From Bacteroidales bacterium (lineage in GTDB: Bacteria; Bacteroidota; Bacteroidia; Bacteroidales; P3), in contig JAFZTV010000030.1 of the NCBI GenBank assembly GCA_017618625.1, forward strand, positions 1-64,000: a stretch of 64,000 nt of DNA. Reading direction: 5' to 3'. Within the stretch, counting starts at the first letter, position 1; each line of letters starts with the position of its first letter. Of the stretch, positions 9,504 to 17,100 are shown one piece after another. Both the position numbers and the translations under genes were made by a program. Under the pieces are notes generated by a model. It searched no databases. It saw nothing but the letters and a program-made list of their open reading frames with translations, and was not told where the DNA came from.

Positions 9504-10373
9504 ATGTCCGAATACCGCAAAGGACTGCTACAAGGTTTCCTCTGCTACCTTATCTGGGGGCTTTTTCCGCTTTATTGGAAAATGCTCGAGAGTGTCGATT
9601 CGTTTGAGATTCTGGCACATCGGATGCTTTGGTCGTGTGTGTTTATGTTGCTGTTTTTCTGCGTTTACAAAGGGGTACGCCTGCGGAACCACATAAAACG
9701 ACGCAACCTACCGCTGCTAATGCTTACCGGCACCCTAATGACCTTTAACTGGGGACTTTACATCTGGGCAATCAACCACCACTACATACTCGAAAGCTCA
9801 TTGGGCTACTATATCAACCCACTGCTAAATGTGCTGCTTGGAACACTTTTCCTGAGAGAGCGGCTAACCCGTTGGCAGATAGTGGCATTGATTTTCGCCG
9901 CAGCCGGAGTGCTTTATTTCACAGTCGATTACGGACGGTTTCCCATCATCTCCATATCACTTGCCACCTCGTTCGCCATTTATGGGTTGCTGAAAAAGAA
10001 AATGGGGCTCAACGCCACTGCAGCATTAACGGTAGAGACGATATGGATGATGCCTATTTCATTGATTTACATAGCTTGGCTCTGCATGCATGGACAAAGT
10101 GCACTGTGTTATTTCAATGTGTGGATATACATGCTGCTGCTAGGAGCCGGAGTTGTGACCGCTGTGCCGCTGCTGCTTTTCGGAAAAGCCGCCGAGCGCA
10201 TACCACTCTCCACTTTAGGATTCCTGCAATACGTCTCCCCAACAGGACAGTTCCTGCTCGGGATATTGGTTTATCACGAAACATTCACGACATCGCATAT
10301 CGTATGCTTCGTGTGTATCTGGATAGGTCTGATTATCTACACGATAGACATAATGAGGAAGAGGGTAAGCTGA
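9504..10373 (+). CDS. rarD: EamA-family transporter RarD
   Basis: A 289-residue inner-membrane protein with about ten predicted helices arranged as two EamA repeats. It matches RarD from its opening (GLLQGFLCYLIWGLFPLYWKML, ESVDSFEILAHRMLWS) through NWGLYIWAINHHYILESSLGYYINPLLNVLLG to TLGFLQYVSPTGQFLLG. RarD belongs to the drug/metabolite transporter superfamily. Some members affect chloramphenicol sensitivity, but the physiological substrate is not settled. The gene ends 7 bp before the stop of the convergent GH2 gene, with no clear terminator between them. Confidence 0.93.
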   Translation: MSEYRKGLLQGFLCYLIWGLFPLYWKMLESVDSFEILAHRMLWSCVFMLLFFCVYKGVRLRNHIKRRNLPLLMLTGTLMTFNWGLYIWAINHHYILESSLGYYINPLLNVLLGTLFLRERLTRWQIVALIFAAAGVLYFTVDYGRFPIISISLATSFAIYGLLKKKMGLNATAALTVETIWMMPISLIYIAWLCMHGQSALCYFNVWIYMLLLGAGVVTAVPLLLFGKAAERIPLSTLGFLQYVSPTGQFLLGILVYHETFTTSHIVCFVCIWIGLIIYTIDIMRKRVS

Positions 10374-10380
10374 CACTCGA

Positions 10381-13300
10381 TCACCTCACCCCTATCTCGT
10401 CAATCATCAGCCAGGCTTTCTCACCTTTGTAGTCATGCCACTGTGGCAATTTGGCAGGATGATTGAACTTAAGTCGTAGATACTTAGCCTTTACCTTAGA
10501 GAATTCTGCCCTATAACGCAACCTTTTGTTGTCGGTTTGAGGGTTCAAGACCGGGTTAATCGGCTTAACCTCTTGAGCCTTTGACCATGACAATTCATCC
10601 TCAGACCACTCGACGGTCACCTTATCGGGAGCAACAACCCAGTCTCCAGGAGCAGTTGCCACTCCAACCTCCAACTCGTTGATTGAACGAAGGCTATCGA
10701 GGGTAAGTGAGAATACAACATTTTGTTGGTCAAGGAAACCACTCCACTGCTCTGTCCAATCCCCAACGACACCTTTACGGCAGTCAGTCATGTTTTTGGG
10801 GAACTTTGCATAATATTTCTTGTCTGGTTTCACGTTGCTTTTAACCTTCTTCAAGAAGGACTTTCCAGGAGCAATATGAGTCGTGAAAATAGTATCACTT
10901 GTCAATGCCGATTGATTGGACATCAAAACATTAATCGAATTTACATCAACCTTTGATGGAACAAACGTAAAACGATAATTGTATTTTTTATCCCCAGGAA
11001 TCAAGTATTGACTTTCAACACCAGGACCACATGTGGCAGTGCCTAGACCAGACTGACGGTAGTCCATGTTGACCACATAATGACCGGCTGGAGTCAAATC
11101 TTTTATCCTCTTGGCACTTGTAAGCACACTGTCGTCGTAATCCCTTACACTGAATGAGAATTCTCTTGACGAAGAATATACCGTAAGAGACTTGTTTCCA
11201 GCCGAAAGAGACACCCACTTCGCCTCTCGGTTGCCACTTTCCTGCGGCACAGGATGCATCTCGCCAAGAATGGCATCGGTTGACTGGCGATGCATACCCA
11301 CCTTTTGTGCAACCCTGCGGTCAGGATAAGTTTCATACAGGTTTCCTCCCCACTCTGTCCGCGAAAAAGCATGGTCCAATCCAAACTGTACGCCCAGCTT
11401 AGGAAGTGTACGATAAGACAATTCAGCACTGACTACATAATTGACATTCAATAAACCATCATTATTTATATCAACTATTTCCTTAACCAAAAGATACCCA
11501 TCTTCAGGACTTATCAAGAGGTATTCAAGGGCGATGGAATTTGGAGTTATTTTAGGCTTTGCAACCAAACGAGGCTCAAGTCGGTCCAATCCCAACCAAC
11601 ATTTAAGGCCATTACGGTCGGCAATGTCGTTGAGCGTGGGCGGTCTCCAAAAGTTATAACGAATCGGAGCCGCAAGAATTTCACATTCCTTTGACTTGTA
11701 ACTAACTATATATCCGTTAGAAGTGTCAATCTTGGCCGAGTAACCTGCTGCCGAGATGGTTACTCCTTTGTATTCTGCAACTTGCTGTTTATCCGAACCT
11801 TGATGAGACCTAATTTTGGACTGACGGCTGTTCAACATAGGATCAACCTTGGATTTAGCACCGCCAAAGAGTGCGGCGACTTCGTAATAATGAGAGTGGG
11901 GACGCCTATCGGATGTCACAAGTCCGTTAGCGCAGAACGCATCGTCGTCATCAACACCTGGCAGCTTGCCCAAATCCCCTCCGAGAGCATACCAAAGATT
12001 ATGATTATTAGTCTTCTGGAGTGATTGGGGCGAAGTAATACGTCTGTTGCCGTCCATGACGAAAGTCTGGTCAACCCAATCCCATATAAAACCACCCTGC
12101 AATGGTTTGTATTTGCCGATAGTGTCCCAGTAGTCTTTTAGGCCACCAAGGCTGTTGCCCATCGCATGACAGTATTCGGCAATTATGTAGGGACGCTTCA
12201 GCTCACCTGATTTCTTCTTCATTTCACCAACGGCATATTCAGCGATATACCTCGTTGACGGGTACATACTCATCACGATATCAGTATATTCACCCATTTC
12301 GGCACGTTCATTGCAAACAGGACGAACCCTGTCCAAAACTTTCAATCTCTTATAAGCTTCGACAAGGCAGACCCCCATGCCGCACTCGTTGCCCAACGAC
12401 CATGCGAACACACACGGATGATTGCGGTCACGCATATACATATTATTGATTCTGTACCACATGGCATCAGTCCACTCAGGACGACGAGCCAGACTGTTCT
12501 CTCCATAGCCCTGCCCGTGGCTTTCGTTGTTAGCTTCGTCCATAACGAGTATTCCGTAGCGGTCACACAGCTCATACCAATATTCATCATTAGGATAGTG
12601 ACTGGTTCTCACTGCGTTGAGACCTGCGGCCTTCATAAGTTTCACATCGGTTTCCATTTCCTCACGTGTGAGGTAATGACCACCGAATGGACTGTGTTCG
12701 TGACGGTTGACGCCTTTTATTGTAACCGGTATGCGGTTGAGCTGCAGCAGCCCGTTGGCAAAATCAATCCGACGGAAGCCCACCTTGCCACCAACCAATT
12801 CTAACTCGTTGTTTACCTGATCCTTAAGTCTTATCGCTAGGTTATAGAGAGTAGGGGTGACTACCGACCATATCTTTGGTTTTCGAACTTCAAACTTGAA
12901 GTGAGCAACACCGTCGTTACCAATGGTTTCCGTACCTGATGCTACTTTGTGGCCATCATAAGACAAGAGAGCTTCAACCTGCAAGCCAGCTGCCGACTCG
13001 CACCATACATTGAGCGAGCAAGTTCCGTTATCGTTTGCGTTCAGGTCGGTTAACACCTCATAATCCGCCACATACGACTTTGGCGTAGAATACAGCACCA
13101 CATCACGAGTAATGCCGCTCATACGCCACATATCTTGACATTCGAGATAGCTGCCGTCGCAGAAACGGTAAACGGCGGCAGCCAACCTGTTGGTTCCCTT
13201 GGCTATATACTTTGTTATGTCGAACTCGGCAGGAGTCTTGGCATCCTCAGAATAGCCGACATACTTACCATTAATGTAAAGTTTTATGGCCGACTTGACG

Positions 13301-13788
13301 GCACCGAATTTCATCACCACCCTCCTACCCTTCCACTCGACAGGAACCTCAAAATCCGTAACATAGCACCCAACGGGGTTGAAGTCGGTCGGGACGTATG
13401 GCGGGTTAGCTTCGAACTCGTTGCGAGTGTTGACATAGACCGGCACGCCAAAGCCTTGCAATTCAATGTTGCCCGGGACCTGAATGTCACTCCATCCGCT
13501 CACGTTGTATTTCTTGGCATAGAACTTGTTGGGGATGTCAGCCGGCCGATCCACATAGTTAAACTTCCATGTGCCGTTGAGCAGACAGCACCACGGCGAG
13601 CCGTAGTAGTCGAGCTTGTCAATGGCCGCCTCGCTTCCATAGGGTATCACCAATGTGTGCGGAGCCAACTTGTTCTCTTCCATAACCTTCAAGTCATTCC
13701 AAGGTTCCTGCGCAAACATCGGAAAGACACTAACAAACGGCAGAAAAGCTAAGATACACCATCTACAAAAAAACTTAAAAGACTTCAT
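10381..13788 (-). CDS. lacZ: Secreted GH2 beta-galactosidase-type glycoside hydrolase
   Basis: The ATG at 13788 gives a 1135-residue protein with a signal peptide (CILAFLPFVSVFPMFAQ), preferred over an upstream in-frame GTG/ATG. Domain order follows LacZ: an N-terminal jelly roll (WKFNYVDRPADIPNKFY), Ig-like domains, then a TIM barrel (NRHEHSPFGGHYLT). The acid/base is in SLGNECGMG and the nucleophile in IIAEYCHAMGNS. A small-chain domain follows, then an extra C-terminal ~150-residue beta domain that looks like an F5/8 (discoidin) carbohydrate-binding module. It probably trims beta-galactosides in the periplasm. No SusC/SusD pair is nearby, so it is not in an obvious polysaccharide utilisation locus. 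Confidence 0.92.
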   Translation of the reverse strand: MKSFKFFCRWCILAFLPFVSVFPMFAQEPWNDLKVMEENKLAPHTLVIPYGSEAAIDKLDYYGSPWCCLLNGTWKFNYVDRPADIPNKFYAKKYNVSGWSDIQVPGNIELQGFGVPVYVNTRNEFEANPPYVPTDFNPVGCYVTDFEVPVEWKGRRVVMKFGAVKSAIKLYINGKYVGYSEDAKTPAEFDITKYIAKGTNRLAAAVYRFCDGSYLECQDMWRMSGITRDVVLYSTPKSYVADYEVLTDLNANDNGTCSLNVWCESAAGLQVEALLSYDGHKVASGTETIGNDGVAHFKFEVRKPKIWSVVTPTLYNLAIRLKDQVNNELELVGGKVGFRRIDFANGLLQLNRIPVTIKGVNRHEHSPFGGHYLTREEMETDVKLMKAAGLNAVRTSHYPNDEYWYELCDRYGILVMDEANNESHGQGYGENSLARRPEWTDAMWYRINNMYMRDRNHPCVFAWSLGNECGMGVCLVEAYKRLKVLDRVRPVCNERAEMGEYTDIVMSMYPSTRYIAEYAVGEMKKKSGELKRPYIIAEYCHAMGNSLGGLKDYWDTIGKYKPLQGGFIWDWVDQTFVMDGNRRITSPQSLQKTNNHNLWYALGGDLGKLPGVDDDDAFCANGLVTSDRRPHSHYYEVAALFGGAKSKVDPMLNSRQSKIRSHQGSDKQQVAEYKGVTISAAGYSAKIDTSNGYIVSYKSKECEILAAPIRYNFWRPPTLNDIADRNGLKCWLGLDRLEPRLVAKPKITPNSIALEYLLISPEDGYLLVKEIVDINNDGLLNVNYVVSAELSYRTLPKLGVQFGLDHAFSRTEWGGNLYETYPDRRVAQKVGMHRQSTDAILGEMHPVPQESGNREAKWVSLSAGNKSLTVYSSSREFSFSVRDYDDSVLTSAKRIKDLTPAGHYVVNMDYRQSGLGTATCGPGVESQYLIPGDKKYNYRFTFVPSKVDVNSINVLMSNQSALTSDTIFTTHIAPGKSFLKKVKSNVKPDKKYYAKFPKNMTDCRKGVVGDWTEQWSGFLDQQNVVFSLTLDSLRSINELEVGVATAPGDWVVAPDKVTVEWSEDELSWSKAQEVKPINPVLNPQTDNKRLRYRAEFSKVKAKYLRLKFNHPAKLPQWHDYKGEKAWLMIDEIGVR

Positions 13789-14183
13789 ACCTATTCGTCT
13801 AAATTGACATACAGATTCAAGTTTCACTATGCGCCACACACATATACCTGGTGTGCACTTACAACTTGATGGGTTTCAAAATAAGATATCATAAAAAAGA
13901 CTTACCCCCTACCCTTACAACGAAGTAAAACTGATGAATTCTATAGCGCATGCAACCTGTGAAATCATCTTGACCCAGCCAACAGTCTACCAACCATCAC
14001 CATACATGAAGAGATGCGAATCAGGAATGCTTCGTCTTTCAAAACAGGCTTATCGTTTTCTATGAATCCCGACACTTCAGCGCGTCTATCTAACTAATAT
14101 TACGAATATAAGGTTCGGTTTGTTTGGGGGATTCCGTAATGCGGTGACAAGGCTAACGAATACGGCGTCAGAAAGGATAACCG
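13789..14183. other. Spacer between GH2 and rhodanese genes, no gene seen
   Basis: About 395 bp upstream of the GH2 gene and downstream of the rhodanese gene, both on the minus strand. I see no coding frame, clear TAnnTTTG box, or hairpin with a T-run. The GH2 promoter must lie here but I cannot point to it. Confidence 0.4.
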
Positions 14184-14576
14184 CTATCTCACCACCGTGC
14201 GTGATTCTTTTTGCCAGGCCATGATGCCTCCGGTGAGGTTTACGACCTGATAGCCCATCTCAGACAGCACTTTGGCGGCCGCCATGCTGCGCCTACCGCT
14301 ACGACAGTACACCGCCACGGTCTTTTTCTTCTTTATCTTCAGCTTCTCAAAGTCGGGCTTGAAGGTCTTGTCTGCCCACACCACGTTGGTCGCGCCATCA
14401 ATGTGCCCTTCGGCATACTCCTTCTCGGAGCGCACATCCAGGAGTACAACATCCTTCTTCTTTATCACCTCGGCGAAGTCAACCACAGAGAGTGACTTCA
14501 CATTGCCGGCAGACGCCTGCGCAAACAATGGCAGCGTCGCGACCAGAGAAGCCACCATCAATATAAATTTTTTCAT
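14184..14576 (-). CDS. Exported single-domain rhodanese-like protein
   Basis: A 130-residue protein with a signal peptide (MKKFILMVASLVATLPLFAQ) and one rhodanese domain. The CH2A-type segment VLLDVRSEKEYAEGHIDGATNV is followed by the active-site loop YCRSGRRSMAAA, whose Cys would carry persulfide sulfur. The ATG at 14576 is chosen; the longer frame needs a TTG. It lies 6 bp behind the LEA-like lipoprotein gene and is the last gene of the C69 peptidase operon. A periplasmic sulfur-transfer or thiol role is likely; the partner is unknown. Confidence 0.9.
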   Translation of the reverse strand: MKKFILMVASLVATLPLFAQASAGNVKSLSVVDFAEVIKKKDVVLLDVRSEKEYAEGHIDGATNVVWADKTFKPDFEKLKIKKKKTVAVYCRSGRRSMAAAKVLSEMGYQVVNLTGGIMAWQKESRTVVR

Positions 14577-14582
14577 GGTCAA

Positions 14583-15215
14583 TCAGCTTTTCTTGGTCTG
14601 AACGCTTGTGTTGCTGGCCTTCTTGCCGATATTTTTCTCGATGGTAATGTAGTTGGGGGTCTTGAGAACCTGGTTACCGACGTTGAGGCTAGGACGCACC
14701 TTGATGCCCACCTTGGATGAGGTGCCATCGCTCTTAAAACTGCTAGCGAAGCCCTTCAGCGACTCGATGCCGTCCTTGGAGAAGATTCGGTACATGTCGG
14801 TTGCCACGCTCAGCGGAACAGTGGAGGTGCGTTTGGCGTTGATGGTGTAGCTCTTGGTAGTGGAACCCTGGGCGAGCTGTGTGTTTTGGACGTTCACAAT
14901 CCAGTCCATCATAGAGAGCATGGCTTTGGTCTCGGTGGGATTTTTGATACCCACATTGAAGTCCATAGCCAAGGGAATCTGCTTGTTAAGGATGGAAGCG
15001 GCAAGCTTCGCCACATCGGTGACACCTATTTGTCCGCCGGCAACCTTCTTAACATCAACTCCAGCCACCGAGACATTGGAAACATTGTTAAGCGAATACT
15101 CGCAGTTAGCGAGATTGGCTATACCTTTCAGTTGCTCAGCGACGCCGCTCAAAACCGAGCAGGACGAGAGGAATACGCAAAGAGAAAATAGGGAGGCAAA
15201 TATAATTTTTTTCAT
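14583..15215 (-). CDS. Lipoprotein with LEA14/WHy-like domain
   Basis: A 210-residue lipoprotein starting at 15215 (MKKIIFASLFSLCVFLSSC, lipobox LSSC). The mature part has the pattern of late-embryogenesis-abundant type 2 (WHy) domains: VSVAGVDVKK, IPLAMDFNVGIKNPTETKAMLSMMDWIVNV, and a later VPLSVATDMYRIF. Such domains form a small beta sandwich of unclear bacterial function. The in-frame extension upstream (to 15266) would bury the signal peptide and is rejected. The gene lies 55 bp behind the C69 peptidase and 6 bp before the rhodanese gene, so the three form one operon. Confidence 0.78.
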   Translation of the reverse strand: MKKIIFASLFSLCVFLSSCSVLSGVAEQLKGIANLANCEYSLNNVSNVSVAGVDVKKVAGGQIGVTDVAKLAASILNKQIPLAMDFNVGIKNPTETKAMLSMMDWIVNVQNTQLAQGSTTKSYTINAKRTSTVPLSVATDMYRIFSKDGIESLKGFASSFKSDGTSSKVGIKVRPSLNVGNQVLKTPNYITIEKNIGKKASNTSVQTKKS

Positions 15216-15270
15216 AGTAGAACTGAGTTTAAAATTAAAAAAGGTTGAATATGACACGTTTCTCATTACA

Positions 15271-16899
15271 TCAGAATCCAGTCCTGAACATGAACCAGAA
15301 CTGGTTCTCTAGGTTCTGCCATTCGGCGGAGGTCTGGTCGTATATTTTCTGGGTGTATGCGTTGAGCAGGTTGTCAATTTGGGTCTGGTAGCGTTTGCGG
15401 TCGGAGGCGTACTGAGCGTCGTCGCGGTTTTCTACGAGGGATTTGACTTGTTTCTCGAGAGCGTCGAGTTTAGTGAAGGCGATGTTTTCCTGACTAGCGA
15501 TGGACTTGTTCATGATGTCCTTAGTGCGCTGCCATGCGACGGTGGCAAGTTTGTTGGCTTTGCGATATTTCCATATGGCCGCGTCGGGGTTGTATTCGTT
15601 CTGACCACAAAGGGCGAAAGAGGTTGGGAGGATTGTAGTGCCACTGAAGACAGGCACACGGGGAGACTGAGCTGGGTTGTCGAAAGAGAGCCAGCAGACA
15701 CCACCGACCTCATCGGGAAGCCAGTCGCGGAGCTGGATGACGGTGGAGTAAGAACACCAAGCAACAGCAACGGTACGACGGAAGGTGACAGCATTCTCGT
15801 CGAGAGTGTTGTAGGTACTTTGGGTTGCGCTGGTCATCCATGGATTGGCAACCGGGCTGAGGAGGGTGTCACGCTGGGTGCGGCCGTTCTTGTCCTTGGA
15901 GTTTTTGACGTATTTTATGTTCTGGCACATGTCCAGGTCGGTACCCTCGTAGGTGGAGCGGAAGAGTTCCATGACCTTGCGAACGTCCACATGCTTGTCG
16001 GGACGGACGGAAAATGGAAGCTCGTCCATATCCATGGAGAGTTTCAGAGAGGGGGCGAGAGCGTTGAGGATGAAGTATTCGCGTTCGCGGAAGTTCTTGC
16101 CATTGGCGTAGTCTGGGATGAATGCTTTCCAGAAGATGAACTCGCCTTTGCCGTTCCAGAGTTTGTATTTTTTTGCCACTTTCTCGACGTTGTCGGAGGC
16201 CATGAAATATTCGGTGTTGGCACGGTTCATACGGCCGATGCGTGGTATGTTGGCCGAGACACCGACGTGCTCGTCGGGGATACGCTGGGCGGCCCAGATG
16301 GCACCAATCTCCTTCTCTCCGCAGCCCATGATTTCGAGCTGCCAGACTTCGTTGCGGTCGGCTATGGTGATGCACTCGCCTTCGTCGCCATAGCCGTACT
16401 GTTTGACGAGGTCACCGATGAGACGTATGGCGTCACGAGCGTTGTCGCAACGTTTCAGAACGATGCGCATGAGCTCCTCGATATTGAACATGCCGTCTTT
16501 GTTGACGAGGCATTTGGGGCCACCGAAGGTGGTTTCGCCAATGGCGAGCTGCTTTTCATTGAGGCAGGGGTAGGCGGAGTTGAGGTAAGCATAAGTGTGG
16601 GCAACCTGGGGGATGGTGCCGACGAGGCGGAGGCCAGTGGTGTCGGTGCGGTAGGATGTGTGGACGGTGCCCTTGTAGATATTCTCTTCAGCCTTTGAGT
16701 TATAGTCCTGAGCGGGTTCGACAGCAACCCAGGTGCGGTAGATGCCATCGCAAGTGTGGGAGGTGATGACACTGCCATCCATAGAGGCTTTTTTGCCCAC
16801 CATGATGCTGGTGCAGTTCTGGTGGTCATGGGGATAATCCTGGGCTTTGACGCCAAATGTCAGAAATAAAACTGCTGAGAGAAGAAGTAACTTTTTCAT
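15271..16899 (-). CDS. Secreted C69-family dipeptidase (PepD-like)
   Basis: A 542-residue N-terminal nucleophile peptidase of family C69. After a signal peptide ending near GVKAQ, the sequence HQNCTSIMVGKKASMDGSVITSHTCDG supplies the Cys that becomes the N-terminal nucleophile after processing, and the conserved DGS. Further family segments are GETTFGGPKCL, ECITIADRNEVWQLEIMG and the late CWLSFDNPAQSPRVPVFSG. It probably degrades di- and tripeptides in the periplasm, fitting the amino-acid-fermenting habit of many Bacteroidales. It is the first gene of a three-gene operon driven from the box at 16992-16999. Confidence 0.93.
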   Translation of the reverse strand: MKKLLLLSAVLFLTFGVKAQDYPHDHQNCTSIMVGKKASMDGSVITSHTCDGIYRTWVAVEPAQDYNSKAEENIYKGTVHTSYRTDTTGLRLVGTIPQVAHTYAYLNSAYPCLNEKQLAIGETTFGGPKCLVNKDGMFNIEELMRIVLKRCDNARDAIRLIGDLVKQYGYGDEGECITIADRNEVWQLEIMGCGEKEIGAIWAAQRIPDEHVGVSANIPRIGRMNRANTEYFMASDNVEKVAKKYKLWNGKGEFIFWKAFIPDYANGKNFREREYFILNALAPSLKLSMDMDELPFSVRPDKHVDVRKVMELFRSTYEGTDLDMCQNIKYVKNSKDKNGRTQRDTLLSPVANPWMTSATQSTYNTLDENAVTFRRTVAVAWCSYSTVIQLRDWLPDEVGGVCWLSFDNPAQSPRVPVFSGTTILPTSFALCGQNEYNPDAAIWKYRKANKLATVAWQRTKDIMNKSIASQENIAFTKLDALEKQVKSLVENRDDAQYASDRKRYQTQIDNLLNAYTQKIYDQTSAEWQNLENQFWFMFRTGF

Positions 16900-16991
16900 A
16901 TTGTTTGATTATTGTTTTTTCATTTATACCGTTCCGTTTTACGCCGTTCGAACAGCAACAGACGTGAGTACATAAGACGCACTTTAATCTG

Positions 16992-16999
16992 CAAAAATA
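16992..16999 (-). promoter_or_regulatory. -7 box for the C69 peptidase operon
   Basis: On the minus strand, TATTTTTG followed by CAG matches the Bacteroidota -7 consensus TAnnTTTG. It lies 93 bp upstream of the peptidase ATG. A weak TTTA sits about 22 bp further upstream. Confidence 0.65.
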
Positions 17000-17033
17000 C
17001 TAAATATTTCGATATTATATATAAATCACTCCA

Positions 17034-17068
17034 AAACAAAAAAAAGAACCCCTTAAGATGAGGAGTTC
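17034..17068 (-). terminator. Intrinsic terminator of the murD-M20 fusion gene
   Basis: On the minus strand, a stem of GAACTCCT with AGGGGTTC (one G-T pair, 7-nt loop) is followed by eight or more T. It lies about 33 bp past the fusion gene stop and just upstream of the C69 operon promoter. Confidence 0.8.
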
Positions 17069-17100
17069 GAGGTTAGTTTTGTTTGCTCCAAAACAGCGTT

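Noticed and set aside
10381..13788. Polysaccharide utilisation locus
   Set aside because: The GH2 gene has no SusC/SusD-like genes, sensor or other glycosidases nearby.
15379..16698. 439-codon plus-strand frame opposite the C69 peptidase
   Set aside because: Antisense shadow; the peptidase on the other strand has a signal peptide and complete family motifs.
17034..17068. Attenuator controlling the C69 operon
   Set aside because: The hairpin and T-run lie upstream of that operon's -7 box, so they end the preceding murD-M20 transcript and are not in the C69 leader.
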